53,113 bases of DNA from Sphingobium faniae (GTDB lineage: Bacteria; Pseudomonadota; Alphaproteobacteria; Sphingomonadales; Sphingomonadaceae): assembly GCA_900100475.1 (NCBI GenBank), contig FMTU01000020.1, positions 1 through 53,113 on the forward strand, given 5' to 3'. Under the pieces are notes generated by a model. It had not been told where the DNA came from, ran no database searches, and worked only from the letters and a program-made list of their open reading frames with translations. Both the position numbers and the translations under genes were made by a program. Positions within the stretch are counted from its first letter, which is position 1; each line of letters begins with the position of its first letter. Below, in pieces: positions 23,263-30,588 of the stretch.

Positions 23263-23763
23263 TTATCGCGGCATCGCGGGCCGATCATAATGCCGGCCAT
23301 GTTCGTCCAATTTGCCGTCTTTCAGCAATTGCGCCTGTTCGGGCCATTCTTCACGATGGATGGTTCCAGGAGAGCGCCCCAGGCGTCCTTCCAGGGTCGC
23401 CTGTTGCTCGGCCGACAGGGCCGCGATTTGTGAATAACGATGATAGCCCGCTTCGTTCAAAGAGATTTCATCTTGTAGTGTCACGCCGCTGATCATGGTG
23501 AGGTCGTCCCGGCCATGAACCGCGCCGGCCACGGCAGAGGCCGTTCCCGGCCCGATGGGGCCTGATTGGCGTTCGAGTTCGGCGATCCGCTCGTTAGCGG
23601 CCTGAAGCCGCTGGTCGCGATCCTGAAGACTATGTCTGTGACCGATCTGCTCGTCGCGCCAAAGCCTTTTATATTTGCCCCGACCACTGATCATCAGCCC
23701 CAGAATCAGCCCCGCGATCAGGGCGATGGCAAGCAAGGCGATCTCGTTCAAGGTAAAGGCCAT
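23263..23763 (-). CDS. Membrane-anchored protein with helix-hairpin-helix-like domain
   Basis: A 166-residue protein with one N-terminal transmembrane helix (EIALLAIALIAGLILGLMI, residues 6-24), a basic linker and a coiled-coil segment (RDQRLQAANERIAELERQ). The C-terminal domain, with DDLTMISGVTLQDEISLNEAGYHRYSQIAALSAEQ, matches the helix-hairpin-helix pattern found in proteins annotated as flap-endonuclease-like or NADH-dehydrogenase-associated (DDLxxIxGVxxxxxxxLNxxGI). A nuclease activity is not shown by anything visible; the domain may just bind nucleic acid or protein. It is convergent with ppdK. Confidence 0.8.
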   Translation of the reverse strand: MAFTLNEIALLAIALIAGLILGLMISGRGKYKRLWRDEQIGHRHSLQDRDQRLQAANERIAELERQSGPIGPGTASAVAGAVHGRDDLTMISGVTLQDEISLNEAGYHRYSQIAALSAEQQATLEGRLGRSPGTIHREEWPEQAQLLKDGKLDEHGRHYDRPAMPR

Positions 23764-23902
23764 GGGGGACTCCTCTCTGTGAAGATTTGAACGATTTGGC
23801 CTCGGGAAAGTTGCCTGGGCACCGCGGTTGGAGAAGGAAGTGAAAAAAGGAAAAAAGGGGGTTGCCCAATCATCCGCCCCCCTCTATCTGCCGCTCCACA
23901 GT

Positions 23903-23979
23903 GCACCCGTAGCTCAGCTGGATAGAGCATCAGACTACGAATCTGAGGGTCGGGCGTTCGAATCGCTCCGGGTGCACCA
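23903..23979 (+). tRNA. tRNA-Arg, anticodon ACG
   Basis: A complete 77-nt cloverleaf. The acceptor GCACCCG pairs with CGGGTGC, the D-arm is GCTCAGCTGGATAGAGC, the anticodon loop CTACGAA carries ACG (arginine CGN; A34 is normally edited to inosine), the T-loop is TTCGAAT and the CCA is encoded at 23977-23979. It marks the left boundary of the phosphonate cluster. Confidence 0.97.
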
Positions 23980-24353
23980 TATACCGCCGAAGGCGAGGGG
24001 AAGCGCCATTTCTGGTGATGATCGCCCCGCACAAAAGAGAGAACTCCGTCGCGCTTGGGCTGGGAGCATCCCGACCAGCGACCGGCATTTGCTCGGCCAT
24101 CCCGAAACTCCGCGACGCCGATATTTCGCTTTATTGCGGACCATGTAGCTTGGCACTCCCCAAGTGCAAGAGGCCATCCGGATGCTGCTTCGGGCGTCTG
24201 ATTTTACCGTTGCGCAAATGTGGCATCGGCCAGAAATGGCGACTAGCCTGCTAGCACCGCATCCTTATTCATCACTTCGCCCTGAGCAACATCTGCGCGA
24301 CTGCGTCATAGGAGCCATTGCATCCGCGACCCGTCATAGAAGTGTCGCTAAAC
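23980..24353. other. Gap between tRNA-Arg and the phosphonate operon
   Basis: No credible gene is seen in these 374 bases; the short open frames have no recognisable domain or good ribosome binding site. It should hold the promoter of the DUF5690-FAD-phnX operon, but no unambiguous -35/-10 pair can be named. No integrase remnant or repeat of the tRNA 3' end was found here. Confidence 0.6.
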
Positions 24354-24365
24354 TGGTCCATACCA
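24354..24365. promoter_or_regulatory. Phosphonate operator 1 (GntR/PhnF-like)
   Basis: TGGTCCATACCA, a near palindrome identical to the site before the TonB receptor gene. The surrounding AAACTGGTCCATACCA is also shared. It ends two bases before the first ATG of the DUF5690 gene, so either the true start is further in or the message is leaderless. Known PhnF-type regulators bind TGGTATAGACCA-like sites. Confidence 0.85.
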
Positions 24366-24367
24366 GA

Positions 24368-25669
24368 ATGGTGATGTCATTTGTTATCGGTCGATCCTTG
24401 CGCGAATCGGGCGCGCGTACGGCGCTTCTTGCCGCCGGGGGCCTTGCTGCATTTGCGGCCTATTTCGCGATGTATGCCTTTCGGAAACCGTTCACCGCCG
24501 GAACATATGATGATATGGGCATGTTGCCCTTCGGTCTCGACTACAAGACCGGGCTGCTCATCGCCCAGGTGATCGGCTATGCGCTGTCGAAGCTGATCGG
24601 CATTCGGGTCATAGCGGAGTTCGGGCGTCGCGGTCGCGCCGCGGCCATTCTTGGCCTGATCGGCGCGTCATGGTTCTCGCTGCTTCTCTTCGCCATATTG
24701 CCCAAGGGGTGGGGGCCGCTGTGCCTGCTGCTGAACGGATTGCCCCTCGGCATGATCTGGGGACTCGTCTTTTCCTATGTGGAAGGGCGCCGCTGTTCCG
24801 AGATGCTGGGCGCAATGTTGTGCGCCAGTTTCATCGTGTCGTCCGGGGCGGTGAAATCGGTGGCGATCTGGCTGATGCAGCAGGGCATAAGCGAACATTG
24901 GATGCCGGTCGCCGCCGGCGCCCTGTTCGCGCCGATCCTGCTCTTGTCCTTATGGTACCTCGAACGCCTTCCTCCCCCGGATGCCGGCGACGAGGCGGAA
25001 CGCACCGCTCGCGTGCCGATGCGTCGGGGTGAACGCGCGGCCTTTCTGCGCGAGCACGGCTTGACCATGGCGGTGCTGGTGGCAGGCTATGTGCTGCTGA
25101 CGGCCCTGCGCGACCTGCGCGACAATTTCGCCGTGGAGATATGGACGGCGATGGGGTTGGGCGATGTCGCATCCATATTTTCGCAGAGCGAACTTCCGGT
25201 GGCGGTGATCGCCCTCGTCGGCCTGGGCATGCTGATGCTTGTCCGCAACAACATATATGCGTTGCTGGCGATGCACGGCGTGATCATCTTTGGCGCCATG
25301 CTGCTGGGCGTATCGACGCTGGCCTTCCAGTCCGGTTTGCTCGGGCCGTTGCCGTGGATGATCCTGAGCGGCGCTGGTCTTTATCTGGGCTACACCCCCT
25401 TCAATGCGATGCTGTTCGACCGGATGATCGCCGCACTGGGGCGGGCGGGAAATGCCGGCTTCCTCATCTATATCGCTGATTCTTCGGGTTATCTTGGGAG
25501 TATTGCCCTGCTTTTCTACCGCAGCTTCGCCGTGCCGGATATCGACTGGCTTCCCTTCTTCATCGCGTGCGCCTACGCGACCGCCGTGTCGGTGGGCGTT
25601 CTGACGTTGCTGTCAGCGCTTCAATTCGTCGGCATGGGCCGACAGAAGGGGAGCGCGGTTCATGCATGA
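24368..25669 (+). CDS. DUF5690 family transporter-like membrane protein
   Basis: A 433-residue polytopic inner-membrane protein (about 12 hydrophobic helices) of the DUF5690 type, resembling major-facilitator carriers; the likely role is uptake of a phosphonate or its fragment, inferred from context. Conserved-looking blocks include AYFAMYAFRKPFTAGTYDD, IWGLVFSYVEGRRCSE and LGYTPFNAMLFDRMIA. Starts at 24368 or 24374 are both possible and neither has a good ribosome binding site, because the operator ends at 24365. The stop overlaps the FAD oxidoreductase start by 8 bases. First gene of the catabolic operon. Confidence 0.85.
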   Translation: MVMSFVIGRSLRESGARTALLAAGGLAAFAAYFAMYAFRKPFTAGTYDDMGMLPFGLDYKTGLLIAQVIGYALSKLIGIRVIAEFGRRGRAAAILGLIGASWFSLLLFAILPKGWGPLCLLLNGLPLGMIWGLVFSYVEGRRCSEMLGAMLCASFIVSSGAVKSVAIWLMQQGISEHWMPVAAGALFAPILLLSLWYLERLPPPDAGDEAERTARVPMRRGERAAFLREHGLTMAVLVAGYVLLTALRDLRDNFAVEIWTAMGLGDVASIFSQSELPVAVIALVGLGMLMLVRNNIYALLAMHGVIIFGAMLLGVSTLAFQSGLLGPLPWMILSGAGLYLGYTPFNAMLFDRMIAALGRAGNAGFLIYIADSSGYLGSIALLFYRSFAVPDIDWLPFFIACAYATAVSVGVLTLLSALQFVGMGRQKGSAVHA

Positions 25670-26780
25670 CGTTATCGTCGTGGGCGCGGGGATCGTGGGC
25701 CTTGCCCATGCGCTGGCCGCTGCCCGACGTGGCAAGCGCGTGCTGGTGCTGGATCGCGAGGCACATGCCAATGGCGCTTCGATCCGAAATTTCGGCTTCG
25801 TGACGGTGACCGGGCAAGAGCAGGGCCGCGTCTGGGACCTGGCGCGGCGAAGTGCCGCTGCCTGGCGTGAAATCGCGGGACCGGCCGGCATTCGTATCGA
25901 GCAGGAAGGCCTGCTGATGGTGGCCCAGCGCCCGGAGGCGGTGGCCGTTCTGGATGCCTTTCTGCAAACCGGAATGGGGGAGGGGTGCAAGCGATTGACG
26001 GGCGGCGAAGCACAAGGCTTGTGCGCGACCGTCCGGTCCGCCGCCGCTGCGTTCTTCAGCCCGCATGATCTGCGCGTTGAATCGCGCACGGCGATCCCCC
26101 TGCTCGCCCGGTGGCTGGAAGAGGCGCATGGCGTTGCCTTCAAGCGCGGCGTCGCAGCCCTCCACGCCGGAACCGGGGAGGTGCATTGCAGCGATGGCGT
26201 CACCTATCGTGCCGAGACGGTTTTCCTGTGCCCCGGAGACGATTGGGCGACGCTTTATCCCGATGTTTACGCCAAGGAAGGGATTATAAGGTGCAAGCTC
26301 CAGATGCTGCGGCTTGCTTCGCCCGGTTGGACGCTGCCGGCGCCGGTCATGAGCGACCTCAGCCTCGCCCGCTATCTGGGCTATGCCGTTCTTCCCGAAG
26401 CGGATGCCCTGCGCGCCCGGCTCCAGAGCGAGGCAAGCGCAGCGCTGGGCCACGGCATCCACCTGATCGTGGTACAGAGTGGCGATGGCAGCCTGATCGT
26501 TGGCGACAGTCACCATTATTCGCCGACGCCGGACCCTTTTTCGGTCGATGCCGTGGATGCGGAAATCCTGCGTCAGTATGAGGCCGTGCTCGGTCCGGCG
26601 CCCGCTGTTGTCGAGCGTTGGTCAGGAACTTTCGCTTCCGCCGCAGGACACAGCATCGTCCGTCATCCGGCACAAGGCGTGACGCTTGTCGTCGTTACCA
26701 GCGGGACAGGAGCCTCGACAGCGTTCGCCCTCGCCGAAGACGTGGTCGGCCAAATTTTCGATAGCCAAAGGAAAATATGA
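25662..26780 (+). CDS. FAD-dependent oxidoreductase of phosphonate clusters (TIGR03364/Pbf type)
   Basis: A 372-residue DAO-like flavoenzyme. The N-terminal Rossmann motif VGAGIVGLAHALAAARRG binds FAD, followed by LDREAHANGASIRNFGFVT, typical of the family found beside phosphonate genes. Characterised members oxidise 2-aminoethylphosphonate or its N-methyl form to phosphonoacetaldehyde, which fits the next gene, PhnX. The C-terminus has the VVTSGTGASTAFALAE segment of the FAD-binding tail. It overlaps the DUF5690 stop and its own stop overlaps the phnX ATG (ATGA), so all three are coupled. Whether the amine is free or methylated cannot be read from sequence. Confidence 0.88.
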   Translation: MHDVIVVGAGIVGLAHALAAARRGKRVLVLDREAHANGASIRNFGFVTVTGQEQGRVWDLARRSAAAWREIAGPAGIRIEQEGLLMVAQRPEAVAVLDAFLQTGMGEGCKRLTGGEAQGLCATVRSAAAAFFSPHDLRVESRTAIPLLARWLEEAHGVAFKRGVAALHAGTGEVHCSDGVTYRAETVFLCPGDDWATLYPDVYAKEGIIRCKLQMLRLASPGWTLPAPVMSDLSLARYLGYAVLPEADALRARLQSEASAALGHGIHLIVVQSGDGSLIVGDSHHYSPTPDPFSVDAVDAEILRQYEAVLGPAPAVVERWSGTFASAAGHSIVRHPAQGVTLVVVTSGTGASTAFALAEDVVGQIFDSQRKI

Positions 26781-27565
26781 TGAACCCAGCACTGAAGGCG
26801 GTCGTGTTCGACTGGGCCGGTACGATGATCGATTTCGGCAGCCGCGCGCCGGTGGTGGCGTTGTGCAAGCTGTTCGAAGCGGTGGAAGTCCCGATCACCG
26901 AAGCAGAAGCGCGGGTCGAAATGGGCATGGCGAAGGCCGACCACATCGCTGCGATCCTTGCTACGCCACGCGTTCGTTCGGCCTGGGCTGCGGTTCACGG
27001 CAAGGAACCAGACGCGACCGACGCCGCTGCCCTGTTCGCTGACATCGCCCCTATGATGCGTGAGGCCGCCCGAGAGTGCGCCCAGCTCATTCCGGGCGCC
27101 GCCGATGTTGCCGGACGATTGCGCGCAGCGGGCGTCAAGATCGGTTCCTGCACCGGATATACGCGGGATATGATGGTGGACATCCTGCCGCTTGCCGAGG
27201 CGCAAGGATATAAGCCCGATATGCTGGTCTGTGCGGGCGACACGGCTGCGGGGCGGCCATCGCCATTGATGCTCTGGAAAAATCTGGTGGACCTTGGGGC
27301 GTGGCCGGCGACGTCATGCGTGAAATTGGACGATGCCGCAGTCGGCATCGCGGAAGGGCGCGCAGCAGGGGTGTGGACGATCGGCGTCGCCGCCAGCGGC
27401 AATGGCGTCGGCCTCTCGCAAGCGGCTTTCGAGGCACTTGCTCCCGATGAGCGCGCGGCCCGTGTCGGAGATGCCCGCGCGGCGCTGGAGAAAGCCGGGG
27501 CGCATCTCGTGATCGATACGGTTGCGGATCTGCCGGACGCGCTGGCAAAACTCGCGATCGGTTAA
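26777..27565 (+). CDS. phnX: Phosphonoacetaldehyde hydrolase (phosphonatase)
   Basis: Cleaves the C-P bond of phosphonoacetaldehyde, giving acetaldehyde and phosphate. The 262-residue HAD-family protein shows the nucleophile Asp12 in VVFDWAGTMIDFG, the Schiff-base Lys53 in EMGMAKADHI (the same number as in the characterised Bacillus enzyme), the CTGYTRDMM threonine/arginine loop, the VCAGDTAAGRPSPLM motif and the acidic VKLDDAAVGIAEG metal site. All key residues are present, so it should be active. Third and last gene of the coupled operon; a hairpin follows at 27579. Confidence 0.95.
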   Translation: MMNPALKAVVFDWAGTMIDFGSRAPVVALCKLFEAVEVPITEAEARVEMGMAKADHIAAILATPRVRSAWAAVHGKEPDATDAAALFADIAPMMREAARECAQLIPGAADVAGRLRAAGVKIGSCTGYTRDMMVDILPLAEAQGYKPDMLVCAGDTAAGRPSPLMLWKNLVDLGAWPATSCVKLDDAAVGIAEGRAAGVWTIGVAASGNGVGLSQAAFEALAPDERAARVGDARAALEKAGAHLVIDTVADLPDALAKLAIG

Positions 27566-27578
27566 ATGGGGTTCTGCG

Positions 27579-27602
27579 TGCGTCAGGGGGTTCCCTGACG
27601 CA
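27579..27602. terminator. Hairpin between convergent phnX and gntR
   Basis: Perfect 10-bp arms TGCGTCAGGG (27579-27588) and CCCTGACGCA (27593-27602) around GGTT. It overlaps the last codons of the GntR gene and sits 14 bases after phnX, so it could end transcription from both sides. No strong T-tract is seen on either strand. Confidence 0.55.
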
Positions 27603-28356
27603 CATTCAGGTCCACATGCACCCGAATGGCGTCATGCCGCCAATATTCCTGATCATATTCCACCACGCGACCCGTGGCGTCGAAGCTGGTGCGGACAACG
27701 AGCAGGCCGGGGGTGCCGGACTTGACGCCCAGCGCATCGGCCGCATCCCTGACCAGCGCGCAAGGCCGCATGTCGACACGATTGCGCGCGACGGTGACTC
27801 CGAAGTTCGTCGTCAGGATCTGTGTCAGCGAGCCATCCAGCGAATAGGACAGCAGATCGGGCGCATAGACCGGGTCGACAATGATGTGTTCCAACAGGAC
27901 AGGGCGATCGTCAATCGTGCGCCGCCGTTTTATGATGTGCAGCGCCGTCCCCGGCGCTGTCCGAAAGATATCGGCGATAGCAGGGCTGGCGGACATGCTT
28001 TCCTTGGAAAGCGTTTCGGTCCCCGGCGTGCGTCCCTGTTCGGTCACATAGGTCATGAACCCGGCCCAGCGCCTCGGATCATATGTGATCGCAGGCGGCG
28101 ACACATACCATCCGCTGCGGTCGCGGCGATAGATGAGCCCTTCCGCCTCGAGTTGAAACAAGGCCTCGCGGATCGTGCCGCGCGCCATGCCGGTATCGGT
28201 CTGCAACTGCCGCTCGGATGGCAGCCGCGCGCCCTCGGGCAAGTTCCCCATCTCGATATTGAGCGCGATCTGGTCCCGCAGGGCAAGATATTGCGGTCCT
28301 TCAGGCGCTGCTCCGTTCGTGCGTGTCCAAAACAGTGGCTCGGGTTTAGGGCGCAT
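27583..28356 (-). CDS. GntR/HutC-family transcriptional regulator (phosphonate regulator)
   Basis: A 257-residue repressor-type regulator. The N-terminal winged helix (residues 20-90: QIALNIEMGNLPEGARLPSE…DTGMARGTIREALFQLEAEG) is followed by a UTRA effector-binding domain. PhnF, PhnR and related regulators have the same layout and bind TGGT-x4-ACCA sites, four of which occur in this cluster. The ligand is probably a phosphonate or phosphate-derived molecule, an inference. It sits 132 bases downstream of the HD gene on the same strand, so it is probably co-transcribed with it from the operator at 29141, which would give autoregulation. Confidence 0.9.
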   Translation of the reverse strand: MRPKPEPLFWTRTNGAAPEGPQYLALRDQIALNIEMGNLPEGARLPSERQLQTDTGMARGTIREALFQLEAEGLIYRRDRSGWYVSPPAITYDPRRWAGFMTYVTEQGRTPGTETLSKESMSASPAIADIFRTAPGTALHIIKRRRTIDDRPVLLEHIIVDPVYAPDLLSYSLDGSLTQILTTNFGVTVARNRVDMRPCALVRDAADALGVKSGTPGLLVVRTSFDATGRVVEYDQEYWRHDAIRVHVDLNVRQGTP

Positions 28357-28488
28357 TCATAACCAGGCTGAGAACAGGATGACCATTAAAGGCCGGTCGC
28401 TCACTTTGGCAGCGGCGCTGCGGCGCGGTCAATGCAGAAAGATGCAAAATAAGGGTTTTCCGCTTTAAGATCATGGGGCAGGATCGCT

Positions 28489-29061
28489 TCAAGCTGTTCT
28501 TCGATAGCGCAGCAGCGACTCCAGAAGCGGCCGATAGCTTTCCAGTTCCGGCACATCCCAATCGCGTTTCTTGCCCATGTCGTCATAGCGTCTGAGACGA
28601 ATGGCATCTCGCGCGGCGGGAAGAGCGAGAAAATCCTCAGCTTCCTGTTCGCTGTGCGGCCCGCCCTGCAATCCCAGGCTGAATGACGAGGCGTGGCTGA
28701 GCGCTTCATGATAGCCTGGCTCAACGGTGCAGAGATAGCGTTTCGCTTCGACATGCAGCCGCACCGGCTCGGTCACCGTTTCTGGAAAACAGGTCGCCAG
28801 ATATGCAGCTCCGGTCAATTCATGACGGGCATCTACCCCCAGTTGTTCCGCCGCGTTTCCCGCATCGTCGATGAACTGGCCGATATCGTGCAGCAGCGCC
28901 GCGGCGATCAGTTCGTCGGATGCGCCGTCGATCCTGGCGAGGTGGCCGCATTGGAGGATATGCTCCATCTGGCTCACATCCTCGCCATAATGGAGGCTGC
29001 CAAACTTCTCGAAGATGGCGAATATCTCGTCCACGGCCTTTCTCGTCATCGGGCAAATCAC
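28489..29061 (-). CDS. PhnZ-like HD-domain oxygenase of phosphonate operons
   Basis: A 190-residue HD-domain protein of the phosphonate-associated type (TIGR03276-like). The mixed-valent di-iron ligand pattern is visible as SQMEHILQCGHLA followed by AALLHDIG (the HD pair), with a YGE motif just upstream that resembles the substrate latch of PhnZ; the latter oxidatively cleaves (R)-1-hydroxy-2-aminoethylphosphonate to glycine and phosphate. No PhnY hydroxylase is recognisable in the window, so the substrate may differ. Two ATGs at the start (codons 1 and 5) are possible. It is divergent from the PLC-like gene; operator 2 lies 80 bases upstream. Confidence 0.85.
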   Translation of the reverse strand: MICPMTRKAVDEIFAIFEKFGSLHYGEDVSQMEHILQCGHLARIDGASDELIAAALLHDIGQFIDDAGNAAEQLGVDARHELTGAAYLATCFPETVTEPVRLHVEAKRYLCTVEPGYHEALSHASSFSLGLQGGPHSEQEAEDFLALPAARDAIRLRRYDDMGKKRDWDVPELESYRPLLESLLRYRRTA

Positions 29062-29140
29062 ACTTTCTCATTCTGGGCCGAATTGTCGCGGGCTTTCGAA
29101 TATCCCGACATCGCCCGGTCATCCCATTGTCTCAATCTTT

Positions 29141-29152
29141 TGGTATAGACCA
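29141..29152. promoter_or_regulatory. Phosphonate operator 2 (perfect PhnF consensus)
   Basis: TGGTATAGACCA, the exact sequence known for PhnF operators, in the gap between the divergent HD gene and the PLC-like gene. A single bound dimer could control both directions, and through the HD-gntR unit the regulator's own gene. Confidence 0.9.
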
Positions 29153-29186
29153 TTCATGCGTCGATCAAGTGACAAGGGATGCCGGA

Positions 29187-30416
29187 ATGCGAACGAGGAT
29201 GGCAGCAGTCGCAGCATTTTTCTTGGTGACTGCTGGCGCAAGGGGGGGAAGCGCGCCATGCACTCTCGCTGCGTCCGATGCGGCCCATGCCGGCGCCGGC
29301 TGCGAGCGAGCCTGGATGGACGCCAATCTGAAACTCAACGACCTCGTCGCGGTCGGCACGCATAACAGCTACAAGTCGGGAATGCCCGATGCGGTGATGG
29401 ATGTGATCCGGGCGACCGCGCCCGGCTGGGCCGACGAGATCGATTATCGGCACCGGCCGTTGTCGGAGCAATTGGACGCCGGCATCCGTCAACTGGAAAT
29501 TGACGTCTATAGCGACCCGGACGGAGGGCGGTTCCTCGATCCGACGGTGCTGCATGCCGCCGGTATCGCGCTCGATCCGGCTCGCACCGCGGCGCTGGCC
29601 GAGTCGGGCTTCAAGGTGATGCATGTTCAGGATGTCGACATCTTCAGTTCCTGCGCGACATGGAAAGCCTGCCTTGGCATCGTGCGGCGCTGGTCGCTCG
29701 CCCATCCCCATCATGCGCCGATCCTTATCATGGTCAACGCCAAGACGGACCCCGCACCGCAACCCGGCGGCGTGGATGCATTGCCGTTCGATACCACGGC
29801 GTTCGATGCGCTCGATCGCGAAGTCAGGGCGGTTTTTCCGTCCGATGCGCTGATCACGCCGGACGATGTCCAGGGCGCCTATCCCACGCTGCGTGAAGCG
29901 GTGCTGGCGGGGGGCTGGCCAACGCTCGGGCAGGCGCGCGGAAAGCTGCTGTTGGCTCTCGACGAAGGGCCGGACAAGGTGGCCGTCTATCGCGGCAACC
30001 GGCGATCACTCGAAGAAAGAGTCTTTTTCGTCAACACCGACGAAAACTCTCCGGCCGCGGCGTATCTGACGATCAATGATCCCGTCGCGGATGGGGATCG
30101 GATCCGCAAGGCGGTGGCGGCAGGCTTTATCGTTCGCACGCGTGCCGATGCCGGAACATTTGAAGCGCGCCGCAATGACGGAAGCAGGCGCGAGGCGGCG
30201 CTGGCGTCCGGCGCGCAATTCATCTCGACAGATTATTTCTGGCCGGAACCGCGCTTTAACAATGATTATCAGGTGCGCCTGCCCGACGACGCGGCGGTGA
30301 TGTGCAATCCGGTCCGGGCGGCTGATCGCTGTGAGGGTCGGCCCGTCGAAACGGCAAATCCGGCAGGAAGAGCGTATCTCTCGCCGAAGCTCGCGCCAGA
30401 CGGCTTGGCATATTGA
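29187..30416 (+). CDS. Secreted Ca2+-dependent phosphoinositide phospholipase C-like protein
   Basis: A 409-residue exported protein. The signal peptide (MRTRMAAVAAFFLVTAGARG) leads to a TIM-barrel of the PI-PLC superfamily, marked by VGTHNSYKSG with His59 and MHVQDVDIFSSC with His146 as the catalytic histidine pair candidates. Related enzymes cleave the phosphodiester of phospholipid head groups by cyclic intermediates and need calcium. The ATG at 29187 has AAGGGA seven bases upstream, which fixes the start. Under phosphonate-type control the true substrate may be a phosphonolipid, an inference. The TonB receptor gene follows, 172 bases on. Confidence 0.88.
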   Translation: MRTRMAAVAAFFLVTAGARGGSAPCTLAASDAAHAGAGCERAWMDANLKLNDLVAVGTHNSYKSGMPDAVMDVIRATAPGWADEIDYRHRPLSEQLDAGIRQLEIDVYSDPDGGRFLDPTVLHAAGIALDPARTAALAESGFKVMHVQDVDIFSSCATWKACLGIVRRWSLAHPHHAPILIMVNAKTDPAPQPGGVDALPFDTTAFDALDREVRAVFPSDALITPDDVQGAYPTLREAVLAGGWPTLGQARGKLLLALDEGPDKVAVYRGNRRSLEERVFFVNTDENSPAAAYLTINDPVADGDRIRKAVAAGFIVRTRADAGTFEARRNDGSRREAALASGAQFISTDYFWPEPRFNNDYQVRLPDDAAVMCNPVRAADRCEGRPVETANPAGRAYLSPKLAPDGLAY

Positions 30417-30556
30417 GGCGCTGATTCTTGCGGCACTCATGCCTGGCCGCGCTCGCGCACCGGAACTCTTCCATCGCACTGCAACAAAATCTGTCCCCAT
30501 CTCCCGTTTTTGCGAAAAGTGTAACAGAGCTGTCTCCGCAATCTGCTTTAGCAAAC

Positions 30557-30568
30557 TGGTCCATACCA
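30557..30568. promoter_or_regulatory. Phosphonate operator 3
   Basis: TGGTCCATACCA, identical to operator 1 including flanking AAAC, placed 20 bases upstream of the TonB receptor ATG at 30589, with a Shine-Dalgarno AAAGGGG between them. It would repress transcription initiation of the receptor operon. Confidence 0.88.
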
Positions 30569-30588
30569 ATTGCAAAGGGGCATTCATA

